From Lachnospiraceae bacterium (GTDB taxonomy: Bacteria; Bacillota; Clostridia; Lachnospirales; Lachnospiraceae), in contig JAQXLY010000018.1 of assembly GCA_029012365.1 (NCBI GenBank), positions 1 through 64,000 of the forward strand: DNA of 64,000 bases. The letters are read 5' to 3'. Position 1 is the first letter of the stretch. The number at the start of each line of letters is the position of its first letter. The notes beneath the pieces are model-generated. The model worked only from the letters and a program-made list of their open reading frames with translations, did not search any database and was not told the origin of the DNA. Both the position numbers and the translations under genes were made by a program. Below, piece after piece: positions 16,460 through 24,900 of this stretch.

Positions 16460-17740
16460 TTACGATATGGGTATAGCCACCATTAGCTTAAACATTCCAT
16501 CCTTTGCAGTAAATCTTGCTGACCCACTATACTTCTTTGCGATGACATCAATACTTCTTGTACCATAACCATGCTCCTGCCCATGCTCTGACTTAGGAGC
16601 AGTTCCGACAGTATAACAATCCTTCCTACAGGTATTATCTACTGTAAACACAAGCATTCTGTTTCGAGCTGCAAACACCATATCAATCACTTTTTCCTCA
16701 CTTTCAGATTCCCTAATCCCATTAAATGCATTTTCCAATGCGTTTGATACCATTGCACACAGCTCGCTATTCGTAAGTGGAATATCTATATTACCCTCCA
16801 CGCAAAACGAATAGATGATATTCTCACTTTCAGCCATTGCTGCAAAATGTGAAAGCAGCAAATTCAACATCTGATTTTCACAAAATCTTCGTGGAGTAAT
16901 CCTATCAATCGCATTTACATTTTCATCAATATAGCTCATTGCTTCGTCATCTTTATTATTTGATAAATAATCTAAGACCAAACTAAAATGATGCTGAACA
17001 TCCTTCCTATACATTTCCGATATCTGTTCTAATTCATGAAGTCTTTCCATCTCACGTTTTACAATATTAAGCTGTCTCTCTGTAATAGTTTTTTTTCTGA
17101 CATACTCCATTTTTCCCTTATGTTCCCAGCTATATACGCAAAGAAAACCTGTATAGGCCACACAAGTTACAAATGCCATAAAATTTGAAATATGATAGTT
17201 GCCGCTATAAAGAAAACTTGTCCATATAGTCGTGGTGTAATCAAACAAATAATATATTATTGGCATAATAAGCACAAAGAGTTTAGCAATTGTACTACCA
17301 TCAATAATTAATGATACCTTATTACCTACAAAATGACCTATCATGTAGCTTGAAACTCCGACCGCAATTATGTAAACCACAAATTGAAGTATCACAGTGT
17401 CAAATTGCAGATAAACAACCAATGACGCTATCCAGGCCGGTATCTGACAACACATATACGCCCAAAGCACATAGATTACCGAGCTAAATAAATCCTTCTT
17501 TAAAAGGAACACAGAAAAAACTGCCAGTAAAATATGAGTATGGAGGGGATACAAAATAAATGTCATCTTAATTCCGAAAAAAAGCAATACAACACCTTCT
17601 ATGCTGCCGATAACTAAAAATTCTATCAGCAACTTTTTATAATTACTCTTTTTCAATTCACCGGCAAAGCAGGCGACTAGAATAATACCGAAAATAAGTG
17701 CTACAACATATTTAAGCGTATATAAAACAGACGCAAGCAT
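16460..17740 (-). CDS. GHKL sensor kinase lacking the phospho-acceptor His
   Basis: 426 residues from the ATG at 17740, with GAAAGGAAG at 6 nt. The N-terminal ~215 residues form six or seven membrane helices, as in AgrC-type receptors. The dimerisation motif reads YRKDVQHHF. The His of the family's R-H-D box, the phospho-acceptor in AgrC-type kinases, is Lys246 (codon AAG at 17003-17005). The ATPase domain is intact, with an N box (SNALENAF), VDNT and the G box GYGTRSI. It is a paralogue of the next sensor, sharing the YPLHTH motif in the membrane part. It may bind ATP and phosphorylate its partner in trans (inference). Confidence 0.9.
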   Translation of the reverse strand: MLASVLYTLKYVVALIFGIILVACFAGELKKSNYKKLLIEFLVIGSIEGVVLLFFGIKMTFILYPLHTHILLAVFSVFLLKKDLFSSVIYVLWAYMCCQIPAWIASLVVYLQFDTVILQFVVYIIAVGVSSYMIGHFVGNKVSLIIDGSTIAKLFVLIMPIIYYLFDYTTTIWTSFLYSGNYHISNFMAFVTCVAYTGFLCVYSWEHKGKMEYVRKKTITERQLNIVKREMERLHELEQISEMYRKDVQHHFSLVLDYLSNNKDDEAMSYIDENVNAIDRITPRRFCENQMLNLLLSHFAAMAESENIIYSFCVEGNIDIPLTNSELCAMVSNALENAFNGIRESESEEKVIDMVFAARNRMLVFTVDNTCRKDCYTVGTAPKSEHGQEHGYGTRSIDVIAKKYSGSARFTAKDGMFKLMVAIPIS

Positions 17741-17787
17741 CTTTTTCTTCCTTTCGTTCTCAAAAATAAACAACTATTCGTATAATC

Positions 17788-19044
17788 CTATACTGTGAGA
17801 GGAATTGTAGCCATCACCTTATAAAGCTCATCCTTTGCAGCAAAATACACCTCTCCGCCTTGATTCTTTACAATAATTGAAATATCCCGTTCTTCATCCG
17901 ACATCCCTTCGGACCAATAATGTAAAGCAACTTCTGAACTGCAGGGTGCCTCAACTGTAATAATAAACATATCCTGAAATATACTCATTTTCAATTTTAC
18001 GAATGAATCTTTCAAATCCTCCACCTTTGAAAATACGTTGTCTAATATAGCTGAAAGTATGGCACAAATATCTGTACTTTTCAGAGCCACATTTTTGGGC
18101 AAATCCACATCAAATACTGTGTGAAGTCCATTATTCCTTCCACGCTTTTCATATCCGGAAAGGACCAGATTAACAATTTCAACATCGCAATACCTATGTA
18201 GAGAGTTATCTGCAATTACATCTATATTTTCCTTAATATATATTTTTGCTTCTTCAACATTTCCGTTTTCAATAAAGTCACGTATCATAGCAAAATGGTG
18301 ACGCATATCGTGTCTGTAAATACGTGACATATTCTCTGATTCTTGTAAACCCTCCATCTCTTTAGAAATCACAGAAATTGCTTCTTCCATATAGCATTGT
18401 TCTTCAAAAGCTTTTATCCTGTTTTGCATCTCTCCGCTTATAACTCTTATTACAACCAGATATACGACACATACTACAAACGGCATGAATTGAAGGATAT
18501 GATAATTATCCCCCATTAACAAATCAGACCATACATTAACAAAAAAATTAAAAAAATAAAATATCACCGGAATAATTAAAAAAGCAATATCATTTTTTCT
18601 TGATATACCAATTAACTGTGAAACATAGAATGCCACATATTTATTTACACAAATAATCATTAATATCACAAATACAAAATAAAAAAGATATTCTGCCAAT
18701 AAGCTGTCCGGCCATATGTATCCTGCCAATCTTGATAAATAGACCACCGGAAAACAATTCATATATGCCAATGTAACATACAAAATTGAATGAGCTATTT
18801 TACACTTAAATATCAAAACAAGAAACAGGATAAGTATTAGATGTGTGTGAAGCGGATAAAGGTCTAATGCTATCGATGGAGTGGTCAGCTCTATAATAAT
18901 AATCTCCAAAACTAAAATGAACAACCCTACGCCAATAATCTTAGGTATGTTTTTCTTTGAAAGCACTTTTGCATACACCATGGTACATGTTACTCCAAGT
19001 ATCAGGCTCATGATAAATCTGAATATGACAAGCATGCGCAGCAT
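17788..19044 (-). CDS. GHKL sensor paralogue with His but degenerate ATP-binding lid
   Basis: 418 residues. AAGGAG lies 7 nt before the ATG. The membrane receptor domain has six or seven helices and the YPLHTH motif, as in its paralogue. The H box YRHDMRHHF is intact with His245. In the ATPase domain the DN of the N box remains (SAILDNVF). However, the residues matching VDNT read VEAP, and the glycine motif GYGT has been replaced by an acidic stretch (SDEERDIS). ATP binding is therefore doubtful. It is the first gene of the sensor-sensor-regulator set. Probably a phospho-acceptor partner of the second sensor rather than an independent kinase. Confidence 0.88.
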   Translation of the reverse strand: MLRMLVIFRFIMSLILGVTCTMVYAKVLSKKNIPKIIGVGLFILVLEIIIIELTTPSIALDLYPLHTHLILILFLVLIFKCKIAHSILYVTLAYMNCFPVVYLSRLAGYIWPDSLLAEYLFYFVFVILMIICVNKYVAFYVSQLIGISRKNDIAFLIIPVIFYFFNFFVNVWSDLLMGDNYHILQFMPFVVCVVYLVVIRVISGEMQNRIKAFEEQCYMEEAISVISKEMEGLQESENMSRIYRHDMRHHFAMIRDFIENGNVEEAKIYIKENIDVIADNSLHRYCDVEIVNLVLSGYEKRGRNNGLHTVFDVDLPKNVALKSTDICAILSAILDNVFSKVEDLKDSFVKLKMSIFQDMFIITVEAPCSSEVALHYWSEGMSDEERDISIIVKNQGGEVYFAAKDELYKVMATIPLTV

Positions 19045-19196
19045 AAATAATCTCCTTTGTTAATTTAATATTTTTCCATCGTAGCAGAACTGTCTCCCTT
19101 ATTCTTCCGACCATTTTTCACGCGTATATTATTCCTATTTTTACAGTACTTTCAATCTCTGAAATTTTTCTTAAATCAGCTACCGGTCTCATTTGT

Positions 19197-19225
19197 ATCA
19201 TATTTTTATTTTCCTATTTAGTCAA
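19197..19225 (-). promoter_or_regulatory. Sigma-A type promoter of the sensor pair
   Basis: TTGACT (19225-19220), 17-bp spacer, TATGAT (19202-19197) on the minus strand. It gives a leader of about 145 nt before the first sensor gene. There are no LytTR-type repeats here, so the sensors look constitutively expressed while the regulator has its own controlled promoter. Confidence 0.72.
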
Positions 19226-19273
19226 GTGCTTTTTCGTGAAATGGAATTCTTCTATGAGCACGTCCTCCTCCGG

Positions 19274-20308
19274 CTAAAAGCACCGCTCTTTATGCTCTTT
19301 TTTACAAATATTATTCTTTGAGCACCGATAACACACTTCATTCGGCAGAGCCTCTCCCGCAAAGAACTGACGTATATTTTCAACGGTTGTCTCTGCAATA
19401 TTCTTCAGTGCCTCTCTTGTCAAAAAGGCCTGATGGGATGTTAAAAGGACATTCGGCATGGAAATAAGTCTTGCCAGCTCATCATCCTGCATTACCTCTC
19501 CGGAATAATCCTCATAAAAGAAATCCCCCTCTTCCTCATAGACATCAAGACCGGCCGCACCGATTTTTCCGTCCTTCAAGCCTTCAATAAGCGCGGTAGC
19601 ATCAATCAGCGCTCCTCTGGAGGTATTTACGAGCATTACCCCCTCCTTCATGTCTCCTATTGCCTTTTTATCCACAATGTGATACGACTCCTTTGTTAGC
19701 GGACAGTGAAGCGAAATCATATCGGACTGCCTGCATAATTCTTCAAAGCTTACGAAGCGGACCCCTTCCCTCTCCTTCGGATAAGGGTCATACGCAAGCA
19801 CCCTCATACCGAAGCCGAGGCAAATATCAATAAATACCTGACCGATTTTTCCGGTTCCCACCACTCCAATGGTCTTTCCGTAGAAATCTGTACCGAGAAG
19901 TCCGGTCAGGCTAAAATTATACTCACGGATTCTGTTATAAGCACGGTAGATTTTACGGTTCAGGCTAAGAAACATTCCCATCGTAAATTCCGCAACCGCA
20001 TAAGGAGAATAGGCAGGTACACGCACAATGTGTACCTTGCCGTATGCCTCCTTCAAATCCACATTATTATATCCTGCGCAGCGCATTGCCACAAGAGAGA
20101 TTCCGTACCCGGACAGCATCCGTAACACCTTTTCATCCAGGACATCATTTACAAACGCCACTACCGCATCACATTCTTTAGCGAGTACCGCACTCTTTTC
20201 GTTAAGCTTTGACTCGCAATATATCAGCTCTATCCCGTTCTTTTTTGCAAACCGGTCAAAAAACAGTTTATCATACGGCTTTGTATCAAAAAAACATACC
20301 TTTCTCAT
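19274..20308 (-). CDS. D-lactate dehydrogenase (2-hydroxyacid dehydrogenase family)
   Basis: 344 residues; reduces pyruvate to D-lactate with NADH in fermentation. The NAD-binding Rossmann motif is GTGKIGQ. The catalytic residues are Arg in NTSRGALID, Glu in LDVYEEE and His in SHQAFLT. The last ~20 residues form an extra tail with four cysteines (CYRC...C...C). This tail is not part of the usual D-lactate dehydrogenase fold, which typically ends just before it. The enzyme is a single gene with no obvious operon partner. Substrate is inferred from overall similarity to LdhA-type enzymes. Confidence 0.88.
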   Translation of the reverse strand: MRKVCFFDTKPYDKLFFDRFAKKNGIELIYCESKLNEKSAVLAKECDAVVAFVNDVLDEKVLRMLSGYGISLVAMRCAGYNNVDLKEAYGKVHIVRVPAYSPYAVAEFTMGMFLSLNRKIYRAYNRIREYNFSLTGLLGTDFYGKTIGVVGTGKIGQVFIDICLGFGMRVLAYDPYPKEREGVRFVSFEELCRQSDMISLHCPLTKESYHIVDKKAIGDMKEGVMLVNTSRGALIDATALIEGLKDGKIGAAGLDVYEEEGDFFYEDYSGEVMQDDELARLISMPNVLLTSHQAFLTREALKNIAETTVENIRQFFAGEALPNEVCYRCSKNNICKKEHKERCF

Positions 20309-20456
20309 TCTGCCTCCGTTTTGTGCCTCACAAGCTCTTTTTATCAGTATGTCCTTTTTCTCATAATCTATTCACAAGCCCTCTTAATAAATGTAAGTAT
20401 TGAATGCGAACCGCAGAACCCGCCTTTTGTATGTTCATGGAAGCCCGTCAAAACAC

Positions 20457-21473
20457 TTATAATGAAAATACCAGTAAGCAAAGCTGCTCAGTCCGTTCAT
20501 TTATCCGCTCAAAATTTACACTTGCTTTATAAATTTCTTCCAGTTCATCATGGATTTTCTTACATTCTCTCAGACACTTCATAGCTTCCTCTTCCATATG
20601 ACGCGCTTCGTTAAAGAACACCTCTGTTGTCTTATCGCACTCTTTTTTAAGAAAATTTTCCGATAAAAGCTCTGTTCCGTCTGTTCCCTCCTCCGACGTC
20701 AGCAAAATCGCAGAATCCCTCAAAAGCATATGATTCACGCACTGCGGTCTGAGAGGACTGCAAAAGACCTCCTTCCTGTCTGCTTCTACCGCTGCCGAGA
20801 GCAAATCTGCCACCACATCCTTATACTCCCCGGTAATCCGATACACTTTATTTCCGTCTGTCACCCTTGATACAAAGCTCAGACATCCCTTGCAGCTTAT
20901 GGCATCTAAAAAAAGCCGCCTTATCTGCCTTTCCTCCTTCTTTCCCGCAAGCTCCGCTATTTCCTTTGCACATTTTGCTATTTTCTCATTGTCTGCACAG
21001 GACGCTATCTCCTTATACCGTTCCGTCTCTAAGGCTTTTGCCGCACCTAAGAAAGCATATGCCTTGCGATAGCTTTCTTTATTTTTATTGAACAACATTT
21101 CTACGGCATCCCGGTATTTAACGATTCGGGCGCGGTCAATCTGCTCTCCGAGATTAACGATTTCTTCAACCGCGCCCGGAAACCGTGGGTCCATACAATG
21201 AGGTGCCGTGGCATCCGCAAACACAATTTCCCTTTCCACAAGCCGTACCGCATCCAGGCTGTCCGGGTCACCCGAACAATAAAAACGCTCCACCTCTTCT
21301 CCCGCCTGTTCTGCCTTCTCTGCCACACGCTTCATTAATGTACTCTTTCCTACCCCCGGACCGCCTTTTATCATAAAATACCGCTTCAGATGCGCCCATG
21401 GTGGTACAATTCCGTCAAAATAATTAAAAAAACCGTCTCCGCTGTTACTACCTGAAAAATAACATCGTCCCAT
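20457..21473 (-). CDS. P-loop ATPase of unknown role (PRK06851-like)
   Basis: 338 residues. A Walker A motif GGPGVGKST lies at about 37-45 after an N-terminal segment (YFSGSNSGDGFFNYF). The remainder is largely helical with conserved-looking Cys and His residues (YCSGDPDS, SCKGCLSF, CSPLRPQCVNHML). It resembles an uncharacterised ATP-binding family common in spore-forming Firmicutes. It is divergent from the dipicolinate synthase operon, which is compatible with a sporulation link, but that is inference. No membrane segment is present. Confidence 0.7.
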   Translation of the reverse strand: MGRCYFSGSNSGDGFFNYFDGIVPPWAHLKRYFMIKGGPGVGKSTLMKRVAEKAEQAGEEVERFYCSGDPDSLDAVRLVEREIVFADATAPHCMDPRFPGAVEEIVNLGEQIDRARIVKYRDAVEMLFNKNKESYRKAYAFLGAAKALETERYKEIASCADNEKIAKCAKEIAELAGKKEERQIRRLFLDAISCKGCLSFVSRVTDGNKVYRITGEYKDVVADLLSAAVEADRKEVFCSPLRPQCVNHMLLRDSAILLTSEEGTDGTELLSENFLKKECDKTTEVFFNEARHMEEEAMKCLRECKKIHDELEEIYKASVNFERINERTEQLCLLVFSL

Positions 21474-21590
21474 AGCAGCTCCCCGACAACAATTATTCCC
21501 TTTACTTTATTCCAAAGGTTTTGGTTTCATGCACACACAAAACAATATTCCGTGAATACACTGTGGTATAAAAAGCCGGAGGAGTCTCTT

Positions 21591-22301
21591 ATGAATTTTC
21601 TGATTTACGGAGAAGACTGCCGTCATGCTATCCTATCCAACCTCTTAATCGAAGCAGGTTATGTTATGCAGGCTCCCGCAGATCTTCTGATTTTATCTCC
21701 CAAAGAAAGTTTTTCGGCACACACCGATGTCATAAACAAAAACTGTCTTGTCTGGGGCGGAAAAGCTACCGAATCGGACGTTTTACAAAAGGCAGGCTGC
21801 AGAAAAATCAAACAACGTGATTCCTTTCGTGTCAGGAACTCGGTTTTCACCGCGGAAGGGGCTTTAGCACTTGCCATTTCCGAGAGCAAAACCGCACTCT
21901 GTGAAAGTAGTGTTTTCGTTCTCGGCTACGGATATCTCGGAAAAGCATGTACACGCCTGTTTACAGCCGCAGGAGCAGACGTTACCGTATATACCGAGAA
22001 GCCGTCCGAACTTTTACAGGCTGTGCAGGCCGGCTATCGTGCGGATAAACTTACCGGACTGTCCCGCCTCGATCATGTCATTCTCCTAAACACCATACCG
22101 TGCCCGGTACTTGACAGTCTTCCGGTTTTTATCACAGCTTCCCCGGCATTGCTGATTGAGCTTGCCAGCATCCCTTGTACCACCGGGGAAATAAAAGGAT
22201 TACGCATCATTCCGGCCGGGGCTCTGCCGTCCCGTTTTTCCCCGGAATCTGCCGCAAAACTTATGTTTGATGAAATCATATATCAGTCAAAGAAGGAGTA
22301 A
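21591..22301 (+). CDS. dpaA: Dipicolinate synthase subunit A
   Basis: 236 residues from the ATG preceded by CGGAGGAG at 6 nt. With subunit B it converts a dihydrodipicolinate-pathway intermediate to dipicolinic acid, the calcium chelator of the spore core. It has an N-terminal domain and an NAD(P)-type Rossmann motif (VFVLGYGYLGKA) near the middle. The gene ends 4 bp before subunit B. It is somewhat shorter than Bacillus SpoVFA (near 300 residues), mainly in the N-terminal part. Expression is expected in the mother cell late in sporulation. Assignment rests on the motif, the pairing and overall resemblance. Confidence 0.82.
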   Translation: MNFLIYGEDCRHAILSNLLIEAGYVMQAPADLLILSPKESFSAHTDVINKNCLVWGGKATESDVLQKAGCRKIKQRDSFRVRNSVFTAEGALALAISESKTALCESSVFVLGYGYLGKACTRLFTAAGADVTVYTEKPSELLQAVQAGYRADKLTGLSRLDHVILLNTIPCPVLDSLPVFITASPALLIELASIPCTTGEIKGLRIIPAGALPSRFSPESAAKLMFDEIIYQSKKE

Positions 22302-22305
22302 GCCT

Positions 22306-22887
22306 ATGGAAAATTTAAAGGGAATGCGAATCGGATTTGCCATCACGGGATCCTTTTGTACCTTTTCAAAGATTTTGGACCCAATCAAAGAGTTGGTTCG
22401 TCTCGGGGCCATAGTTACCCCGGTTTTTTCTTTTTCTACGGCGCACATTGACAGCCGTTTTTATAAAGCCGCCGACTTCCGCACCGACGTGGAAGCCATT
22501 ACCGGAAATAATGTCATTGACTCGATTCCGGCAGCGGAGCCGATCGGACCTAAGAAGCTGCTTGACTTAATTATCGTCGCTCCCTGTACCGGAAACACGA
22601 TTGCAAAGCTTGCCTACGGCATCACCGACACTCCGGTTACAATGGCGGTGAAAGCACACCTGCGTAACAACCGGCCGGTACTCGTCGCCGTTTCCACCAA
22701 CGACGGACTCACCGGCAATGCAGCAAATATCGGGAAGCTCTTAAATACCAGAAACTATTATTTTGTCCCGTTCCGCCAGGATGACTGCTCCGGAAAGCCA
22801 AATTCTCTGGTTGCCGACATGGCACTCATACCGGCTGCTGCCTCCCATGCGGCAGCCGGGGAGCAGATACAGCCGCTGCTGAGGTAG
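22306..22887 (+). CDS. dpaB: Dipicolinate synthase subunit B (flavoprotein)
   Basis: 193 residues from the ATG with GAAGGAG immediately upstream. Flavoprotein-like fold with GFAITGSFCTF at the start, PCTGNTIAKLAYGI as the probable cofactor segment and VAVSTNDGL further on. These are typical of SpoVFB. It lies 4 bp after dpaA, so the two form an operon. Together they indicate an endospore-forming organism. A long palindromic element starts right after the stop codon. Confidence 0.9.
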   Translation: MENLKGMRIGFAITGSFCTFSKILDPIKELVRLGAIVTPVFSFSTAHIDSRFYKAADFRTDVEAITGNNVIDSIPAAEPIGPKKLLDLIIVAPCTGNTIAKLAYGITDTPVTMAVKAHLRNNRPVLVAVSTNDGLTGNAANIGKLLNTRNYYFVPFRQDDCSGKPNSLVADMALIPAAASHAAAGEQIQPLLR

Positions 22888-23182
22888 AGTCGGGTGTCAG
22901 ACGCCCCTGCCTAGATAGGAAACCCGCCATTCACTGTATTACTTTCTCTCTTACTCCGGATGTAATGCTTTCTAAGCACTTCATTGTTATTTTCTAATAG
23001 TGACGCAACCGGCTCTTACGCGCCCTCCATGCCGCGTGCGAGCCTTATTCGGACCTCCTGTCCGAATAAGGCTGACAATAATAAGAAGTGCTAAGAAAGC
23101 CTAACATCCTGCGATAAAGTTCGAAAGTAATACAGTGAATGGCGGGTTTCCAAGTTACATAGGATTTCGCCTGACACTCTTA
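22888..23182. repeat. Nested palindromic element of about 295 bp
   Basis: Three layers of inverted repeats share one centre: GTGTCAGACG (22894-22903) with CGCCTGACAC (23168-23177); a perfect 29-bp pair (22918-22946 and 23123-23151); and an imperfect pair around 22959-22990 and 23078-23109. In the middle is a perfect 14-bp stem with a 5-nt loop (23041-23073). It has no coding capacity and its sequence differs from the 194-bp MITE. It fills the gap between dpaB and the terminator of the stomatin gene. Confidence 0.8.
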
Positions 23183-23247
23183 TCAGTACCTTATGAATAC
23201 TCTCTTTCTGCCTGTTTCTTCATTTTTCCTCTATCCTCAACCGTAAT

Positions 23248-23282
23248 AAAGGGGCTGATACGCTTTATGCGCCAGCCCCTTT
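23248..23282 (-). terminator. Terminator after the stomatin-like gene
   Basis: AAAGGGGCTG and CAGCCCCTTT form a 10-bp stem just past the stop at 23289. The T tail on the minus strand is short. The GGGGCTG/CAGCCCC stem resembles that at 15475-15518. Confidence 0.7.
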
Positions 23283-23288
23283 GCTTTA

Positions 23289-24224
23289 CTATTGTTCCTT
23301 TGCTCCGACCTCGGTCAGTGCCTTTACCATACCGGCCAAGCCCTGAATCTCGGACGGAATAATAATCTTTGTTGCCTTTCCGTCCGCTGCCTTTGCAAAG
23401 GCTTCTAAGCTCTTTAGCTGGATAACCTGTGCATTCGGAGCCGCCTCGTTTAAGTAACGGATACCGTCTGCATTTGCCTGCTGTACCTTTAAGATAGCCT
23501 CTGCCTGACCCTCAGCCTCACGAATCATTGCTTCCTTCTTTGCCTCTGCACGAAGTATAGCGGCTTCCTTTTCAGCCTCTGCCTCAAGGATAGCGGATTC
23601 CTTCTTACCCTCTGCCACAAGAATCGTAGACTTCTTTTCACCTTCTGCGATGAGGATGGATTCACGGCGTTCACGCTCCGCCTTCATCTGCTTCTCCATG
23701 GCATCCTGAATGGCTGCCGGCGGGATAATATTCTTAAGCTCCACACGGTTTACCTTAATCCCCCACGGATCGGTTGCAACATCAAGAGACGCTCTCATCT
23801 TCGTGTTAATCGTCTCACGTGAGGTAAGTGTTTCATCAAGCTCCAAATCACCAATGATATTACGAAGCGTGGTAGCGGTCAGATTCTCGATTGCCATAAT
23901 CGGATTCTCTACACCGTAAGCGAACAGCTTCGGGTCGGTAATCTGATAGAACACAACCGTATCAATCCGCATCGTAACGTTATCCTTTGTGATTACCGGC
24001 TGCGGTGCAAAGTCAACTACCTGCTCCTTTAAAATAACTTTCTTTGCAACACGCTCAATAATCGGCCACTTCCAATGTATTCCTACCGACCATGTTGCCT
24101 GATAGCCGCCCAGTCGTTCCATTACATATGCCTGCGCCTGAGGTACGATTTTTACGCAGGATGCCAAAAGAATCAAAGCGATAAATACTAAAACAATTAC
24201 TGCAATAATAACTTCCGTTTCCAT
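23289..24224 (-). CDS. SPFH/stomatin-like membrane protein
   Basis: 311 residues. One N-terminal membrane helix (about 5-25) is followed by the SPFH domain (VKIVPQAQAYVMERLGGY). A long Ala/Glu/Lys coiled coil follows (repeats of AEGEKKSTI, AEAEKEAAI) and a C-terminal segment ends in VGAKEQ. Family members oligomerise on the inner membrane and organise lipid microdomains or membrane proteases. It follows an NfeD-family gene on the same strand, the standard NfeD-stomatin pair, whose products work together. Confidence 0.92.
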   Translation of the reverse strand: METEVIIAVIVLVFIALILLASCVKIVPQAQAYVMERLGGYQATWSVGIHWKWPIIERVAKKVILKEQVVDFAPQPVITKDNVTMRIDTVVFYQITDPKLFAYGVENPIMAIENLTATTLRNIIGDLELDETLTSRETINTKMRASLDVATDPWGIKVNRVELKNIIPPAAIQDAMEKQMKAERERRESILIAEGEKKSTILVAEGKKESAILEAEAEKEAAILRAEAKKEAMIREAEGQAEAILKVQQANADGIRYLNEAAPNAQVIQLKSLEAFAKAADGKATKIIIPSEIQGLAGMVKALTEVGAKEQ

Positions 24225-24281
24225 TTTCCTCCTCCTTCTGCCCCTGTCAGGGCTTACCTTGCTTTGTTCGGAAAAGTACCG

Positions 24282-24728
24282 TTACCCGGCACTTCCTTCG
24301 TTTTCTGCCTTTTCCACAATCACCTTAACGCCGTCCACCGCACATACCTTTACTCTGGTATCCAAAGGAATCACTTCTTCGCTTTTGCTTCGTGCCGTCC
24401 ACTCCAGACCGTTTAAAAAAACGGTTCCGGTTCCGTTAAAATTGTCAATTTCTTCTGTCACCTTACAGTATTCTCCGACAAGGCTTTCAACATTCGTTTT
24501 CGTGCGCTTGTTGTTGTAAAACCTTGCGGCAATCGGTCTGGTAAAAAAGAGTAACAGCAAGGATACCGCAAAAAAGACAATCATCTGAATCAACAGACTA
24601 TCCGTTACCAATGCTACAAAAAAGGCAACAAGTGCTCCGCCCGCAAACCAGATGGTAACCAGACCTAACGTTGCGATTTCCGAGATTAGACAGACTGCAA
24701 GAATAATCAACCATATAATCTCCGGCAT
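24282..24728 (-). CDS. NfeD-family membrane protein
   Basis: 148 residues, the short NfeD form without the serine protease domain. Two or three hydrophobic helices occupy about residues 3-68. The C-terminal OB-fold domain starts near LVGEYCKVTEEI and includes VFLNGLEW and VKVCAVDGVKVIVE. It is upstream of and co-directional with the stomatin-like gene, its usual partner. Role in membrane domain organisation is known for the family only. Confidence 0.88.
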   Translation of the reverse strand: MPEIIWLIILAVCLISEIATLGLVTIWFAGGALVAFFVALVTDSLLIQMIVFFAVSLLLLFFTRPIAARFYNNKRTKTNVESLVGEYCKVTEEIDNFNGTGTVFLNGLEWTARSKSEEVIPLDTRVKVCAVDGVKVIVEKAENEGSAG

Positions 24729-24823
24729 AATATCCTCCTTTCCCGTATCAAAAGTTTTAATCCTTTACCGATAGTATAGCGCATTTTCCCCTTTCATGCA
24801 ATATTTCGGCATACGATTTTCTT

Positions 24824-24862
24824 TATAAAAGAAAGGGCTGCCTAAACAAATTAAACAGCCCT
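24824..24862 (-). terminator. Terminator of pgi
   Basis: AGGGCTG and CAGCCCT form a stem with a 15-nt loop on the minus strand, followed by TTTCTTTTAT. It lies about 40 bp past the pgi stop. Confidence 0.8.
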
Positions 24863-24900
24863 CTTAAATACGATATCTTCTATAATCTTACTATCCTGTA

